NCBI RefSeq assembly: GCF_027594865.1
Contig: NZ_CP089391.1
Coordinates: 7,780,501-7,844,500, forward strand
Length of the DNA: 64,000 bases
Origin: Bradyrhizobium xenonodulans
Lineage (GTDB): Bacteria > Pseudomonadota > Alphaproteobacteria > Rhizobiales > Xanthobacteraceae
Reading direction: 5' to 3'
Part shown: positions 25,625 to 36,362 of the stretch, in pieces
How positions within the stretch are numbered: position 1 is the stretch's first letter
Layout of the letters: each line of letters opens with the position of its first letter
Translations under genes and position numbers: made by a program
The notes under the pieces: generated by a model
The model's input: only the letters and a program-made list of their open reading frames with translations
Database searches by the model: none
What the model was told of the DNA's origin: nothing

Positions 25625-26491
25625 ATGCACAAGGTCTGGATCGAGGCGGCGTTGAACGGACCCTGGAGCCGCGCGCTTCAGCCCGGCATTCCCGACACGA
25701 TCGAAACGATCATCGCCGAGGGCATCGCCTGCGCGAAGGCCGGCGCGGCCATCATTCACACCCATGCCTATGACGGCAGCGGGCCGCAGAGCTTCGACTG
25801 GCAGGTCTATGCGCGCATCATCGAAGGCATTCGTGCCAGGGTCGACGTTCCCGTCTATCCGTCCATCCCCGGCCTCGACGCACGCGGCAATATTGCGGAC
25901 CCCAAGACGCGCTTCGTCCATATCGAGGCGCTGGCCGAACGCGGCCTGCTCGAATTCGCGGTGATCGATCCCGGCAGCGTCAACTTCACGCTGACAGCGA
26001 CCACGGCAGAGGCAAAACCGGCGGAGACCTATCTCAATCCGGAGACCCACATCCGGCACGGGCTTGGCGTTGCCAAGCGGCACGGCATCCATCCTGCCTT
26101 CGCCATCTACGAGCCCGGCTTCATCCGCGCCGGCGCGGCGCTGGCGCGCGCGAGCGGCGTGAAGACGCCGATCTATCGCTTCATGTTCTCGCAGCAATTC
26201 GCGTTCTGCTTTCCGCCAAAGCCTTACGGCCTCGCCGCGCTGGTCACGCTGGCGCAGGAGGAGGCGGCCGGCGCACCCTGGATGGTCTCCGGCCTCGGCG
26301 TCGACATCACGCCGCTGGTCGGCGAGACCGTGGCGCGCGGCGGCCATATCCGCGTCGGGCTCGAGGATGCGCTACTGGGCTCAACGGCAACCAATCTCCG
26401 CCTTGTCGAGGATGCCGTGAAGATGGTGCGCGCGCACGGCGGCGAGCCGGCGACGGTCGCCGAGGTCCGGCAGGCGCTCGCGAACGGTTAA
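25625..26491 (+). CDS. 3-keto-5-aminohexanoate cleavage enzyme family protein (BKACE)
   Basis: 288 residues, ATG at 25625 with GGGAGG ahead. It is a TIM barrel of the DUF849/BKACE family with the zinc-binding H-x-H in IIHTHAYD and further conserved blocks ([12 protein letters not shown]-like [18 protein letters not shown]). BKACE enzymes condense a beta-keto acid with acetyl-CoA to give acetoacetate and an acyl-CoA. Substrates vary (lysine, carnitine and other beta-keto acids) and depend on pocket residues I cannot assign. No pathway partner is adjacent. Confidence 0.9.
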   Translation: MHKVWIEAALNGPWSRALQPGIPDTIETIIAEGIACAKAGAAIIHTHAYDGSGPQSFDWQVYARIIEGIRARVDVPVYPSIPGLDARGNIADPKTRFVHIEALAERGLLEFAVIDPGSVNFTLTATTAEAKPAETYLNPETHIRHGLGVAKRHGIHPAFAIYEPGFIRAGAALARASGVKTPIYRFMFSQQFAFCFPPKPYGLAALVTLAQEEAAGAPWMVSGLGVDITPLVGETVARGGHIRVGLEDALLGSTATNLRLVEDAVKMVRAHGGEPATVAEVRQALANG

Positions 26492-26573
26492 CGCGCCCCC
26501 TCACCCGGATTACGCCCGGCGGAACCGCAATCTTTCACGCGTCCGTCGGTTGTATTCGCAGGCCCGGAGTCTT

Positions 26574-28607
<2,034 letters not shown>

Positions 28608-28622
28608 CAGGCCGCTCGCCTG

Positions 28623-28916
28623 CTAGAGATCGAGCACCACCTCGCCTGACACGGCATCGGTCACGCCGCGTCCGTTGCCCTGGTCCTCGAGCACGGACCT
28701 GAAACTGTCGAGCGTCTTGATCATCGCCGAACGCGCCGCGACCAGCGCGTCCTGACTGGACCATAGGCCGATCAGGCAGAAGGTCTGCTCGCCGGTCTTG
28801 ATGATGACGCCCTGCTTCAGGCCCGGCCATTTGGCCTTGCCGTCCCGATGCGCGTCGAGGAAGGCGGCTTCCTCACCCGGCTTCACCCTGAACCTGACGA
28901 CGTTATAAACCTGCAT
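28623..28916 (-). CDS. antibiotic biosynthesis monooxygenase (ABM) domain protein
   Basis: 97 residues from the ATG at 28916, with GGAGG 7-8 bases ahead. The ferredoxin-like ABM fold is suggested by the opening VYNVVRFRVKPGEEAAFLDA, the central GLKQGVIIKTGEQTFCLIGLW and the helix that follows. Members are small dimeric enzymes or stress-related oxygenases; many have no proven substrate. It is convergent with ygiQ with 15 bp between stops. Confidence 0.8.
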   Translation of the reverse strand: MQVYNVVRFRVKPGEEAAFLDAHRDGKAKWPGLKQGVIIKTGEQTFCLIGLWSSQDALVAARSAMIKTLDSFRSVLEDQGNGRGVTDAVSGEVVLDL

Positions 28917-29397
28917 GATGCGCCTCCTGAAAATGGATTGATAAAAGCGGGCGCCGTTCGAGGGTCTCGACGAAATGTCCGGACGGCAACCCGGCCGATT
29001 GTTGCCCTCGCACGCAGCGCCGTCACCGTGACAAATCATCATGGCGAAGCGAAAGGCGCGAGCCGGATCAGGTCCCGGTTCGGCCGGCCGTTGATCATGC
29101 TCCCAGAACCAAAATGTCGAAAACAACCCCATGCACAGTAGACGGCATGAGCGGGATCAATGGGTTAGACACTCTGCGCAGCGGTTGATCGGAAGGGCAA
29201 AAAGTCGTTGCTCCGTCGGGCAAAACAGGAGCAGGATGGCATCATCGGGCGTTGCATGAAATACGACCGCGAGGCAGCGGCGCTTTCCTTGTTTCCGGCG
29301 TTAGTCGGCCGCGCCGATATCGAGATCCGAAAAATCCAATTTCCCTGTCGTTGCTTCGCGCTCTGTTGATGCGCGATCGATCGTGCGCGGAAATCTC
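28917..29397. other. intergenic stretch without a convincing gene
   Basis: About 480 bp between the ABM gene and the Rrf2 promoter. A minus-strand ORF of 87 codons (29165-29428) has no ribosome site, an unnatural composition and overlaps the Rrf2 promoter, so I do not call it. No tRNA or clear terminator was seen. Confidence 0.6.
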
Positions 29398-29436
29398 TTG
29401 ACCGCTTCGCAATCATGTAACATATCAAGTTACATG
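29398..29436 (+). promoter_or_regulatory. Rrf2 promoter with perfect operator over the start codon
   Basis: TTGACC (29398-29403), a 17-bp spacer and a weak -10 (CATATC, 29421-29426) point to transcription starting at the ATG at 29434. The perfect inverted repeat CATGTAAC-N7-GTTACATG (29414-29436) overlaps the -10 and includes the ATG. This predicts a leaderless, self-repressed gene. Confidence 0.7.
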
Positions 29437-29892
29437 AAACGCGACAGCCGATTGTCCGGCGTGCTCCACGTCCTGCTGCACATGGCGCAGCAGCCGGGCC
29501 CCTTCACGTCCGAGACGCTGGCGAAAGCCATGGACACCAACCCGGTGGTGATCCGCCGCATCATGGCGGGCCTGCGCGACCTCGGGTACGTCCGCTCGGA
29601 AAAAGGGCATGGCGGCGGCTGGACGCTTGCCTGCGACCTCTCGAAGGTGACGCTGCGCGACGTCTACGCCGCGCTCGGCAGTCCCTCGTTGCTCGCCATG
29701 GGCAACCGCACGGAGGCGCCCGGCTGCCTCGTCGAGCAGGCCGTCAATGCCGCGCTCGATCAGGCCTTTCACGATGCGGAGGCGCTGCTGCTGTCGCGCC
29801 TCGGCGAGGTGACGCTGGCGATGCTCAGCGACGACCTTCGCAAGCGGCTCGGCTCCCGCAAGCATCAGGGCATGAACGCGCATCGCGCGTGA
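29434..29892 (+). CDS. Rrf2 family transcriptional regulator, probably leaderless
   Basis: 152 residues. It opens with [19 protein letters not shown], then a winged helix ([20 protein letters not shown]) and the family wing block [20 protein letters not shown]. The three closely spaced cysteines that hold the Fe-S cluster in IscR/NsrR-type members are absent; only scattered cysteines remain. It therefore resembles the cluster-free YwnA/Rrf2 group. It is followed 25 bp later by a methyltransferase gene, likely its regulatory target together with itself. Confidence 0.9.
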   Translation: MKRDSRLSGVLHVLLHMAQQPGPFTSETLAKAMDTNPVVIRRIMAGLRDLGYVRSEKGHGGGWTLACDLSKVTLRDVYAALGSPSLLAMGNRTEAPGCLVEQAVNAALDQAFHDAEALLLSRLGEVTLAMLSDDLRKRLGSRKHQGMNAHRA

Positions 29893-29917
29893 TCGCTCCA
29901 TTTATCAAGGCAACATC

Positions 29918-30601
29918 ATGACCGACGTTCAAGCCATGTTCTCCGATCCGCAAGCCGTGGCGCGATACACCGAAGGCCCGCCGCGCTTCGTTCCCGGCTA
30001 CAATGCCATGCTGTCCATGGCAGCGATCCTGCTGGCCGAACGCGTTCCGGAAGCTGGGAAGGTGCTCGTGCTCGGTGCCGGCGGTGGCCTGGAGCTGAAG
30101 GCCTTTGCGCAGGCGCATCCCACCTGGAGTTTTGACGGCGTTGATCCCTCCGCGGCGATGCTGGCGCTCGCCGGGCAAACGCTGGGACCGCTCGCGCCGC
30201 GCGCGCGGCTTCATCACGGCTATGTCGACGACGCTCCGCGAGGACCGTTCGACGGTGCCAGCTGCCTCTTGACGCTGCACTTCGTCGACGTCGCGGAACG
30301 GCGCCGCATCGCCTCGGAGATCCGCCGCCGCCTCAAGCCGCGTGCGCCGTTCGTGGTCGCGCATTTGAGCGCGCCGAACGGCGAAGACGAGCGCCCACTG
30401 TGGCTATCGCGGTACTCCGCATTCCTGGCTGCCTCCGGCGTCGAGCCCGACAAGGCTGCGGCGGCGCGGAACGCCGTCACCAACCATCTGGAAATCCTCG
30501 CGCCCGCGCAGGATGAGGCGATCTTGCGCGAGGCCGGCTTTTTGGATCCCACCCTGTTCTATACCGGGTTCGCCTTCCGCGGCTGGGTCGCCTACGCGTG
30601 A
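29918..30601 (+). CDS. class I SAM-dependent methyltransferase
   Basis: 227 residues. SAM-binding motif I reads VLVLGAGGGLELKAFA, motif II is FDGVDPSAAML, and a later LTLHFVDVAERRRIA block fits the fold used by small-molecule methyltransferases. It is cotranscribed with the Rrf2 regulator, so expression is probably induced by the compound the regulator senses. The acceptor is unknown. Confidence 0.85.
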   Translation: MTDVQAMFSDPQAVARYTEGPPRFVPGYNAMLSMAAILLAERVPEAGKVLVLGAGGGLELKAFAQAHPTWSFDGVDPSAAMLALAGQTLGPLAPRARLHHGYVDDAPRGPFDGASCLLTLHFVDVAERRRIASEIRRRLKPRAPFVVAHLSAPNGEDERPLWLSRYSAFLAASGVEPDKAAAARNAVTNHLEILAPAQDEAILREAGFLDPTLFYTGFAFRGWVAYA

Positions 30602-30953
30602 GGCGTCACCACGGCCGGGCATTCATGCCAGAGCCGGATGCGCCGGGGTGTGTGGACATGATTCCTTATTCCGCGAAATCGGCGATGTCCGTTCTGCCAT
30701 CAAATCCGGACATGGCCAGTTCGCCCCTGCGAGTCGGCAAAGGGCCATTTCCGGAAGTCAGTAGCCTCGCATCATGTCGATGTTCGCGATCAGCATGAGC
30801 CTGCTACTTCCTCAGGTAATAAGTGTTGGCAGAAGTGTTACATCAGCGTATACAACCTCACGATGCTCTCGGTGACGCGTAGCTTAGTTGGAGGATGAAA
30901 GGGTTGGCACCCAGACCCTTCGCTTAGCGCTCACCCCAACAGGGGGCGATAAC
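30602..30953. other. intergenic region with degenerate repeat remnants
   Basis: About 350 bp with no convincing ORF. An imperfect repeat with TGTCCG...CGGACA arms (about 30688-30714) resembles the TCCGCTTAGGGTCAAAAGC-type remnants seen at 33.9-35.1 kb. A GTTGGCACC-type sequence near 30903-30911 does not have sigma-54 spacing. The end holds AGGGGG, a good ribosome site for the ATG at 30954. Confidence 0.5.
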
Positions 30954-30994
30954 ATGCACCCTTTTCAGCTAAAGTCGTCCTGGCGATTGCGGGG

Positions 30995-31639
30995 ATGATC
31001 GCTGGGTTTGGGCCCATCAATGCGGGTCCGTTGGACAAGTCGATGGAACCTCAATCGGCAATTCGGCACGTCCGGTTCGAGACGCCGACGCTGCCGCCGA
31101 TGGCCTACACGATGTTTTGCCTGCGCTACGAGGATGAGTGTCGCGTACAGCCACAATTTCGCGGAGGGCTGGTTCGCCTAACCGGAGAACGCTGGGCTCT
31201 TCTCAGACAGATCAATCAGATCGTCAACCGCAGCATCATTCCTGACACCACCGAAGCAGGCTCGGGCGTCGAAGCCTGGTTGATCAATCCGGGTCGTGGC
31301 GATTGCAATGATTACGCAGTGACTAAGCGCCACGAACTGCTCAATCGCGGCTGGCCTTCAGGTGCACTGCTGCTGAGTGAGGTCGTGACGGACTGGGGAA
31401 AGCATCACCTCATTCTCGTCGTGCGTACCAGAAGCGGCGATCTGGTTCTCGACAATCTGACGCCAGTGATCAAGCCGTGGGCGCGTGTGCCCTACCGCTG
31501 GGTTCGAATTCAGTCGCCGAACCATGCTCGCCTGTGGACCACTATCGCCGACCGTGGGGAGTGCGCATCCGAGTTCTGCCACCGGCAAATCTTGCCTGCG
31601 TCAGCCTTGGGTCACAAGCGGCGCTCGAGCAGGTCCTAG
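30995..31639 (+). CDS. transglutaminase-like cysteine peptidase (BTLCP), N-terminus apparently frameshifted
   Basis: 214 residues in the main frame from the ATG at 30995. The BTLCP signature is clear: an ERWALLRQINQIVNR helix, the active-site cysteine in GRGDCNDYAVTKRHEL, the histidine in GKHHLILVVRT and the aspartate in GDLVLDNLTP. These are periplasmic papain-like peptidases, and the relative LapG controls adhesin release. The main-frame start leaves only half a signal peptide. An ATG at 30954 with AGGGGG ahead is one frame off. Joining it at the run CCCTTTT (30959-30965) gives a complete signal peptide (MHPF-SAKVVLAIAGMIAGFG). So either a one-base indel or a -1 slip precedes this ORF. Confidence 0.82.
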   Translation: MIAGFGPINAGPLDKSMEPQSAIRHVRFETPTLPPMAYTMFCLRYEDECRVQPQFRGGLVRLTGERWALLRQINQIVNRSIIPDTTEAGSGVEAWLINPGRGDCNDYAVTKRHELLNRGWPSGALLLSEVVTDWGKHHLILVVRTRSGDLVLDNLTPVIKPWARVPYRWVRIQSPNHARLWTTIADRGECASEFCHRQILPASALGHKRRSSRS

Positions 31640-31747
31640 CCCCGCGTCCGCTCTGCGTCCCATAGCCGACATTGCAAATGCCTAAGCCCAGTTCGGCTGA
31701 GGGCCAAAAGCGGGCCTGAGCTGGCCAAGCCGCTTCCTTGCGGAGAC

Positions 31748-33757
31748 TTAGATGGCAAACGAGGCCGGCGCTTCGCCAGCGCAATGCCAGCGCCACATTT
31801 CATTGAAGGCCGTTTCGATGTGTCGAGCCATGCCGACCGTGTCGAACAGCGGCCAGGTGGACCGCTGCGCCGCCAGCTTGCTCCTGAGGGCGGTCTGCAG
31901 TTCGGGATCGTGTGCGATCCGAAGCGCCAAACCTTCATAGTCGTCCAGCGATGTTGTCACCAGCTCGGGAAGGCCGACAGCCTTCAAGAGACTGGCTGCA
32001 ACACGCCCCACAAAGGCGGTGCCAAGGCAGGTCAGGACTGGCAGGCCAGCCCAAAGGGCGTCGCTGGCCGCGGTATGACCGTTGTAGGGCAGCGTGTCCA
32101 AATACAGATCGGCGAGCCGGTGGCGTGCCAAATGTTCGTTGGCCGGGACCTGTGGGGCGAACACGATTCTCTCGGCGGCGATGCCGCGCGCAACGGCTTC
32201 ATGCCTCAGATTCCCGTTGGCGATCGGGTCCCCATCTAGCAGCCAAAGGACGCTGCCGGCGGTTTTGGCAAGCAGCCTCATCCAGACATCGAACAGCACG
32301 GGCGTGATTTTGATCGTTCTGTTGAACGCGCAGTAGACAAATGCATCGTCCCGCAGCCCGACCGCGCTGCGGGTCGGACCATCGGGCAGCAGCGGTCGCC
32401 TCGCGTCGGTCGGCAGATAGCTGTCGGGAAGATAAATCACCTTCTCGGCGTAATATTCCCGCTCGGCTTCCGGGATGACGATCCGGTCGGCCATGATGTA
32501 GTCGATATAGGACGCGCCCATCGTACCGGGAAAGCCGAGATAGTTGACCTGGATGGGAGCCGGCCGGCGCGCCAGGATTTTCGGCCGCGCACCGGCGGTG
32601 AAGCCTCCGAGATCGACGAGAACCTCGATGCCCAGCCGGCGTATCAGCTCGACCACGTCCTCGTCGGTCAGATCGCTGACATCTTCGAAGCGTTCGAAGG
32701 CCGTCTTCAGGCGGTCGCGCATCTGGCTGCGATCATCGGGTCCGTAAGAGATGGCGCTGACCTCGAAGCGCTCGCGGTCGTGCGCCTCGAAAACGCCGGC
32801 CATCAAATGCGCCATGGCATGATTGCGAAAATCGGCAGACAGGTACGCGACGCGCAGCCGGGAAGCCGGTGACGGCGTCGGGGAGATCGCGGCACCTCGT
32901 TCCGGGGCAATGTTGGCGACATAGGTCTTCGCACAGGTCAATTGGCGTGCAGGAGACGACGAGGCATGAAAGAAGATGAAGGGATCGACCGGCACGCCGG
33001 TATCGACGGCCTCGTCGAGAGCGGCCTGGTCACGTTCGAAATTGCGCCAGTCGGCGCGCGTCCGCCTCGAGGCAACGAGCTTGCTCAGCGCGAACGGGAA
33101 GGCCTTGGTCAGTGCGACCGTTCGTTCGAGCGCTCCGATCGCTTCGTCCTCTCGGCCCATCTGGGTGAGGAGCTCGGACAAGGCGAAATGGTACTGGGGA
33201 TCCGACGGTCCAAGCTCGACGGCACGTTGGTAGCAGCCGCGCGCTTCATCGAGCTGGCCGAGCTGCCGGAGTGCACTGCCTCGGTTTGCGAACGCCCCGC
33301 TTGATGGCGCGATCGCGATGGCGCGATCAAACTCCGCGATGGCGCCATGAAACTCCTGCCGCGCCATCAGGATCGCGCCGCGATTGAGATGCGCATCGGC
33401 GAAGTTCGGCGACAGGGCAATCGTTTTCGCAAGCCAGGCGAGCGCGTCGTCCGTCTTGTCCAGTGCACGCAGCACGTTGGCATAGTTGAAAAGAACGTTG
33501 GGATTGCCGGGATCGACGCGGGCGGCCTTCTTGAGCAACGGCTCGGCGTCCGCAAACTGGCCGCGCTGGGCGTGCAACAGCCCGAGCATATGAAGCGCGA
33601 CCGGATGCGTTCTGCTTCCCTTCAGAATGACCGCGTAGGCCCGTTCCGCGTCCGACAGATTGCCCGCGCGGTGCGCCACAATTGCCTGATCCAGACCAGC
33701 CGACGGATGGAGCGAGGAGGCGGCCGTCCCACCCTTGCTACGGCCTTGCTGCGACAT
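31748..33757 (-). CDS. TPR repeat protein with O-GlcNAc-transferase-like catalytic domain (SPINDLY type)
   Basis: 669 residues from the ATG at 33757; the longer reading to 33823 would use a TTG without a ribosome site. Residues about 15-230 are tandem TPRs (AERAYAVILKGSRTHPVALHMLG and repeats at 34-residue spacing). The C-terminal ~380 residues are a GT41-type domain with LRVAYLSADFRNHAMAHLM, the PIQVNYLGFPGTMG block, CAFNRTIKITP and the UDP-binding DTLPYNGHTAASDALWAGLP. It probably adds a sugar to protein substrates, in the manner of flagellin or adhesin glycosylation. No target gene is adjacent. Confidence 0.92.
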   Translation of the reverse strand: MSQQGRSKGGTAASSLHPSAGLDQAIVAHRAGNLSDAERAYAVILKGSRTHPVALHMLGLLHAQRGQFADAEPLLKKAARVDPGNPNVLFNYANVLRALDKTDDALAWLAKTIALSPNFADAHLNRGAILMARQEFHGAIAEFDRAIAIAPSSGAFANRGSALRQLGQLDEARGCYQRAVELGPSDPQYHFALSELLTQMGREDEAIGALERTVALTKAFPFALSKLVASRRTRADWRNFERDQAALDEAVDTGVPVDPFIFFHASSSPARQLTCAKTYVANIAPERGAAISPTPSPASRLRVAYLSADFRNHAMAHLMAGVFEAHDRERFEVSAISYGPDDRSQMRDRLKTAFERFEDVSDLTDEDVVELIRRLGIEVLVDLGGFTAGARPKILARRPAPIQVNYLGFPGTMGASYIDYIMADRIVIPEAEREYYAEKVIYLPDSYLPTDARRPLLPDGPTRSAVGLRDDAFVYCAFNRTIKITPVLFDVWMRLLAKTAGSVLWLLDGDPIANGNLRHEAVARGIAAERIVFAPQVPANEHLARHRLADLYLDTLPYNGHTAASDALWAGLPVLTCLGTAFVGRVAASLLKAVGLPELVTTSLDDYEGLALRIAHDPELQTALRSKLAAQRSTWPLFDTVGMARHIETAFNEMWRWHCAGEAPASFAI

Positions 33758-33880
33758 GTGATGAAGTTCTTGGCTCCGCTGACGAAGTCGCGCTTTTAGA
33801 AAGCGGGCGTAATCTCGCGTCAAAGTTGGTGGCAGTCAACCCAAAATAGAAACACTGCAAGCAAACTCAGCACTCATATG

Positions 33881-33953
33881 GCCGCTTAGGGTCAAAAGCA
33901 GATGGTTTGCGGGCTGGGCTACAAGGTCCGCTAAGGGCCAGAAGGCGACATTC
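33881..33953. repeat. degenerate dispersed repeat (TCCGCTTAGGGTCAAAAGC type)
   Basis: GCCGCTTAGGGTCAAAAGCA (33881-33900) and GTCCGCTAAGGGCCAGAAGG (about 33926-33945) are two related units. Similar remnants lie near 34326-34345 and 34977-34996. They recur only in the 30-35 kb stretch of this window. Confidence 0.6.
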
Positions 33954-34013
33954 TTAACTATTGCGGCCTGTCATGATAACCTCCGACTAACATCTCGATC
34001 GTTCGGAGGAACA

Positions 34014-34310
34014 GTGGTCCACGATCTAGTGTCGTTAGCTGATGCCGTTTCTGACGAGCAGAGTTTCATTCGACTTCTGCAAAGAATGGCATTCGATCGG
34101 AAGGACGAGCAGCAGAAGGGATTGGCCGCCCCAAGCTCGCCATACGAACCCGGAGCTAACGGCTGGGAAAATGGTTCGATAGAAGCCTTTTTGGAAGCGG
34201 CGGCAGCCTGGGCCGAAGCGACACAGGACACTTCCAGTCTGGAGGCAAAGGCGGCCAACATCTGGCGTCGCGCGGCGCAGATCATTGTCGCGGGAGCATT
34301 CTATGAATGA
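34014..34310 (+). CDS. small soluble protein resembling DUF7660, hypothetical
   Basis: 98 residues, GTG start with GGAGG at good spacing. The acidic protein has the distinctive block SSPYEPGANGWENGSIEAFL followed by an EAAAAWAEAT helix and a C-terminal WRRAAQIIVAGAFYE. From memory this is the pattern of DUF7660. Such small proteins are frequent in variable gene pools next to immunity-like genes, but no toxin gene is evident here. It lies between two repeat remnants. Confidence 0.75.
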   Translation: MVHDLVSLADAVSDEQSFIRLLQRMAFDRKDEQQKGLAAPSSPYEPGANGWENGSIEAFLEAAAAWAEATQDTSSLEAKAANIWRRAAQIIVAGAFYE

Positions 34311-34488
34311 TCTCGCCGGAAGCGCGATGTCCGCAATGGGTCAATCGCGACGGTTTGGCCCCTGACAGCCGACATATCCCCGGCCATGGGATGCGGCAGC
34401 GATGGGCCAAAAGACGACAATCCACGCCCGACTTGATACAAGGACGCCGTCACGACGGGGCGCTAGGGCACGACCGCGAAAGCCGCAC

Positions 34489-34974
34489 ATGAGCGAAGGC
34501 CAAGACAGCAGCCGACTTCCCCCTATCCAGGCGATTGATGCAATTCGTGGAGCGCCAAGCATGTACGTTGGAGAGCATCCGACGGGAGCGCTGCTTGCGG
34601 GACGCATGGCGGAGACTCTGATCTTGCTGGACGCAACTCCCCTGAAGGTTGTGAATGCCGGGGCATGGTATTCAGTTTATGCAGAGAAAGACTGGCTGGC
34701 GAGGGAAAATGGCACCCCTTCCTTCGATGCATTTTATCGCTTAGTTCCTTTGCAAGGTGGCGGGCGCTTTTGTGACAGAGCCGAGGTCTTACTCACCGCG
34801 TTGGCCCATGCTGTCGCAACGGTCGGCGTGGATGGCACGAACTGGATCAGGGGCGAACCAGCGGAAGGCCATTTACCTGACGGGATTACCTTGTCGTTGC
34901 CTCAAAATAGAGGGCGATTGGTTGTTTTTTGCTATGCGCAACCCGTTGCAGCGGGGTCCAAGGCGTCCAGCTAG
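34489..34974 (+). CDS. hypothetical protein with a GyrB-N-terminus-like segment
   Basis: 161 residues from the ATG at 34489. Residues about 11-45 (IQAIDAIRGAPSMYVGE...) resemble the start of type II topoisomerase ATPase subunits (xxxVRKRPGMYIGD) and the helix after it. The ATP-binding motifs DDGRG and GxxGxG of the GHKL fold are missing, and the remainder (FCDRAEVLLTALAHAVATVG) is unassigned. It is far too short for GyrB/ParE. It could be a derived single-domain family or a remnant. A weak ribosome site and repeat-rich surroundings leave expression uncertain. Confidence 0.6.
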   Translation: MSEGQDSSRLPPIQAIDAIRGAPSMYVGEHPTGALLAGRMAETLILLDATPLKVVNAGAWYSVYAEKDWLARENGTPSFDAFYRLVPLQGGGRFCDRAEVLLTALAHAVATVGVDGTNWIRGEPAEGHLPDGITLSLPQNRGRLVVFCYAQPVAAGSKASS

Positions 34975-34976
34975 GT

Positions 34977-35110
34977 GGTCCGCTTAGGGGCAAAATGCGA
35001 AGAACTCAGGTTGAGCAGATCTGGCCCGCTCTGACTCAATGAGCGGACCTGCGGCAGGCGAGGCGCAACTTCGCAGATGGGCCACGTCCAGACATCGCCG
35101 ATGGGTATAT
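34977..35110. repeat. degenerate dispersed repeats between the GyrB-like and six-hairpin genes
   Basis: GTCCGCTTAGGGGCAAAATG opens the gap. A partly self-complementary CTCAATGAGCGGACC unit near 35034-35048 follows, and then GATGGGCCACGTCCAGACAT. These are further copies of the remnant family at 33.9 kb. Confidence 0.5.
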
Positions 35111-35141
35111 AGAATCATCGTCCACCCTGGAGAACAGCCAA

Positions 35142-36362
35142 GTGGCCCGAATAGAATCCTTCGTATGGATCGTAACGACTTTCATAATCATTTTGGCCGC
35201 CACTCAACTACGGGCTTTAGCAACACCAGAAGCGTCTGCATGCGGCTACCTCACTGGTCTAATTGATAAGGCACCGTCATCAGGGCCGTTGTTCCTGCCC
35301 AGCTATCCGACCGTCGAACCGGGGCCTCTGCATGGCGCCGCCTACCTCTATGACAATGCGGTAGCCGCCATCGCATTGGTCGGTTGCGGTGAGCAAGACA
35401 AAGCGTATCGGATTGGCTCGGCGATTCTCTGGGCCATCGACAACGACCGCACCTGGCATGATGGACGGCTCAGGAACGCTTACGCCGCGGGTGTGGTGAC
35501 GAATGGCCCCGTAAAACTTCCAGGTTGGTGGGACAATACTCAGAACAAATGGTTAGAGGATCGATATCAGGTGGGCAGCGATGTTGGTAACATGGCATGG
35601 GCCATGTTGGCGTTGCTGTCGATTGACGTGAACGCCGGCTCTCGGTTCCGCGATGGTGCCGCACGGCTTGGCGCCTGGGTCGCGCAATGGGCCGATACGC
35701 GCGGTACTGGCGGTTTCACGGGCGGTACGTTTGGGCACGAGCCGACGCCGGAAGTGCGGACATGGAAATCGACTGAACATAATACTGACCTCGCCGCCGC
35801 GTTTGGCCTTCTTGCGATCCGTACGGGCGATTCGCGCTGGCGCGATAAGGCAACCGTTGCTGAGTACTTCGTAAATACGATGTGGGATCCGGGGTGCGCC
35901 TGTTTCGCCGCAGGGACCGCTGAAGACGGTGTCACGCATAATCCGATTTTGGCTCTGGATGCCCAGATCTGGCCCTTAACAGCGCTTCACGGAGCGGCCG
36001 GGAAATTTGCATCGGCAATGACGACCGCCGAACAGCGAATGAGTGTCGGCGGAGGCTTTTCTTACGGTGAAGACCGGCACGGTGTGTGGACCGAAGGGAC
36101 GGGCCAAATGGCTCTCTTGATGAAATTGCTCGGCAAGACTGAGAGGGCAGAATCGTTGATCGCTGTCATCGAATCCCAGAGGTCGCCCGATGGTGGGTTC
36201 TATGCCACGACTGTCCGCGCGTTACCGACGGGGTTCGTGTTGGACACCGACCCGACCAAGCCGCGAAACTATTTCCGATTGTCACATCTTGGCGCAGCTT
36301 CGTGGGCTGCCCTCGCGGAACGTGGGTTCAATCCCTTTACGATGACAAAAGGACTTCCCTAG
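35142..36362 (+). CDS. secreted protein with alpha/alpha six-hairpin (glycosidase-like) fold, hypothetical
   Basis: 406 residues, GTG start at 35142 with GGAG 11 bp upstream. A signal peptide or anchor (FVWIVTTFIIILAATQLRALA) is followed by repeated helical hairpins with aromatic and Gly-rich turns (YLYDNAVAAIALVGCGEQDKA, TDLAAAFGLLAIRTGDSRW, WTEGTGQMALLMKLLGKTE). This pattern is typical of (alpha/alpha)6 barrel glycoside hydrolases and lyases. I cannot place it in a numbered family, and catalytic acids are not assigned. Codon use is less GC-biased than its neighbours, consistent with the accessory character of this stretch. Confidence 0.7.
   Translation: MARIESFVWIVTTFIIILAATQLRALATPEASACGYLTGLIDKAPSSGPLFLPSYPTVEPGPLHGAAYLYDNAVAAIALVGCGEQDKAYRIGSAILWAIDNDRTWHDGRLRNAYAAGVVTNGPVKLPGWWDNTQNKWLEDRYQVGSDVGNMAWAMLALLSIDVNAGSRFRDGAARLGAWVAQWADTRGTGGFTGGTFGHEPTPEVRTWKSTEHNTDLAAAFGLLAIRTGDSRWRDKATVAEYFVNTMWDPGCACFAAGTAEDGVTHNPILALDAQIWPLTALHGAAGKFASAMTTAEQRMSVGGGFSYGEDRHGVWTEGTGQMALLMKLLGKTERAESLIAVIESQRSPDGGFYATTVRALPTGFVLDTDPTKPRNYFRLSHLGAASWAALAERGFNPFTMTKGLP

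Noticed and set aside
29165..29428. 87-codon minus-strand ORF in the gap before the Rrf2 gene
   Set aside because: No ribosome site, no domain, and it overlaps the Rrf2 promoter and operator.
30900..30925. Possible sigma-54 promoter (TTGGCAC...CTTCGC)
   Set aside because: GG to GC spacing is 14 rather than 10 bases, so it does not fit the -24/-12 rule.
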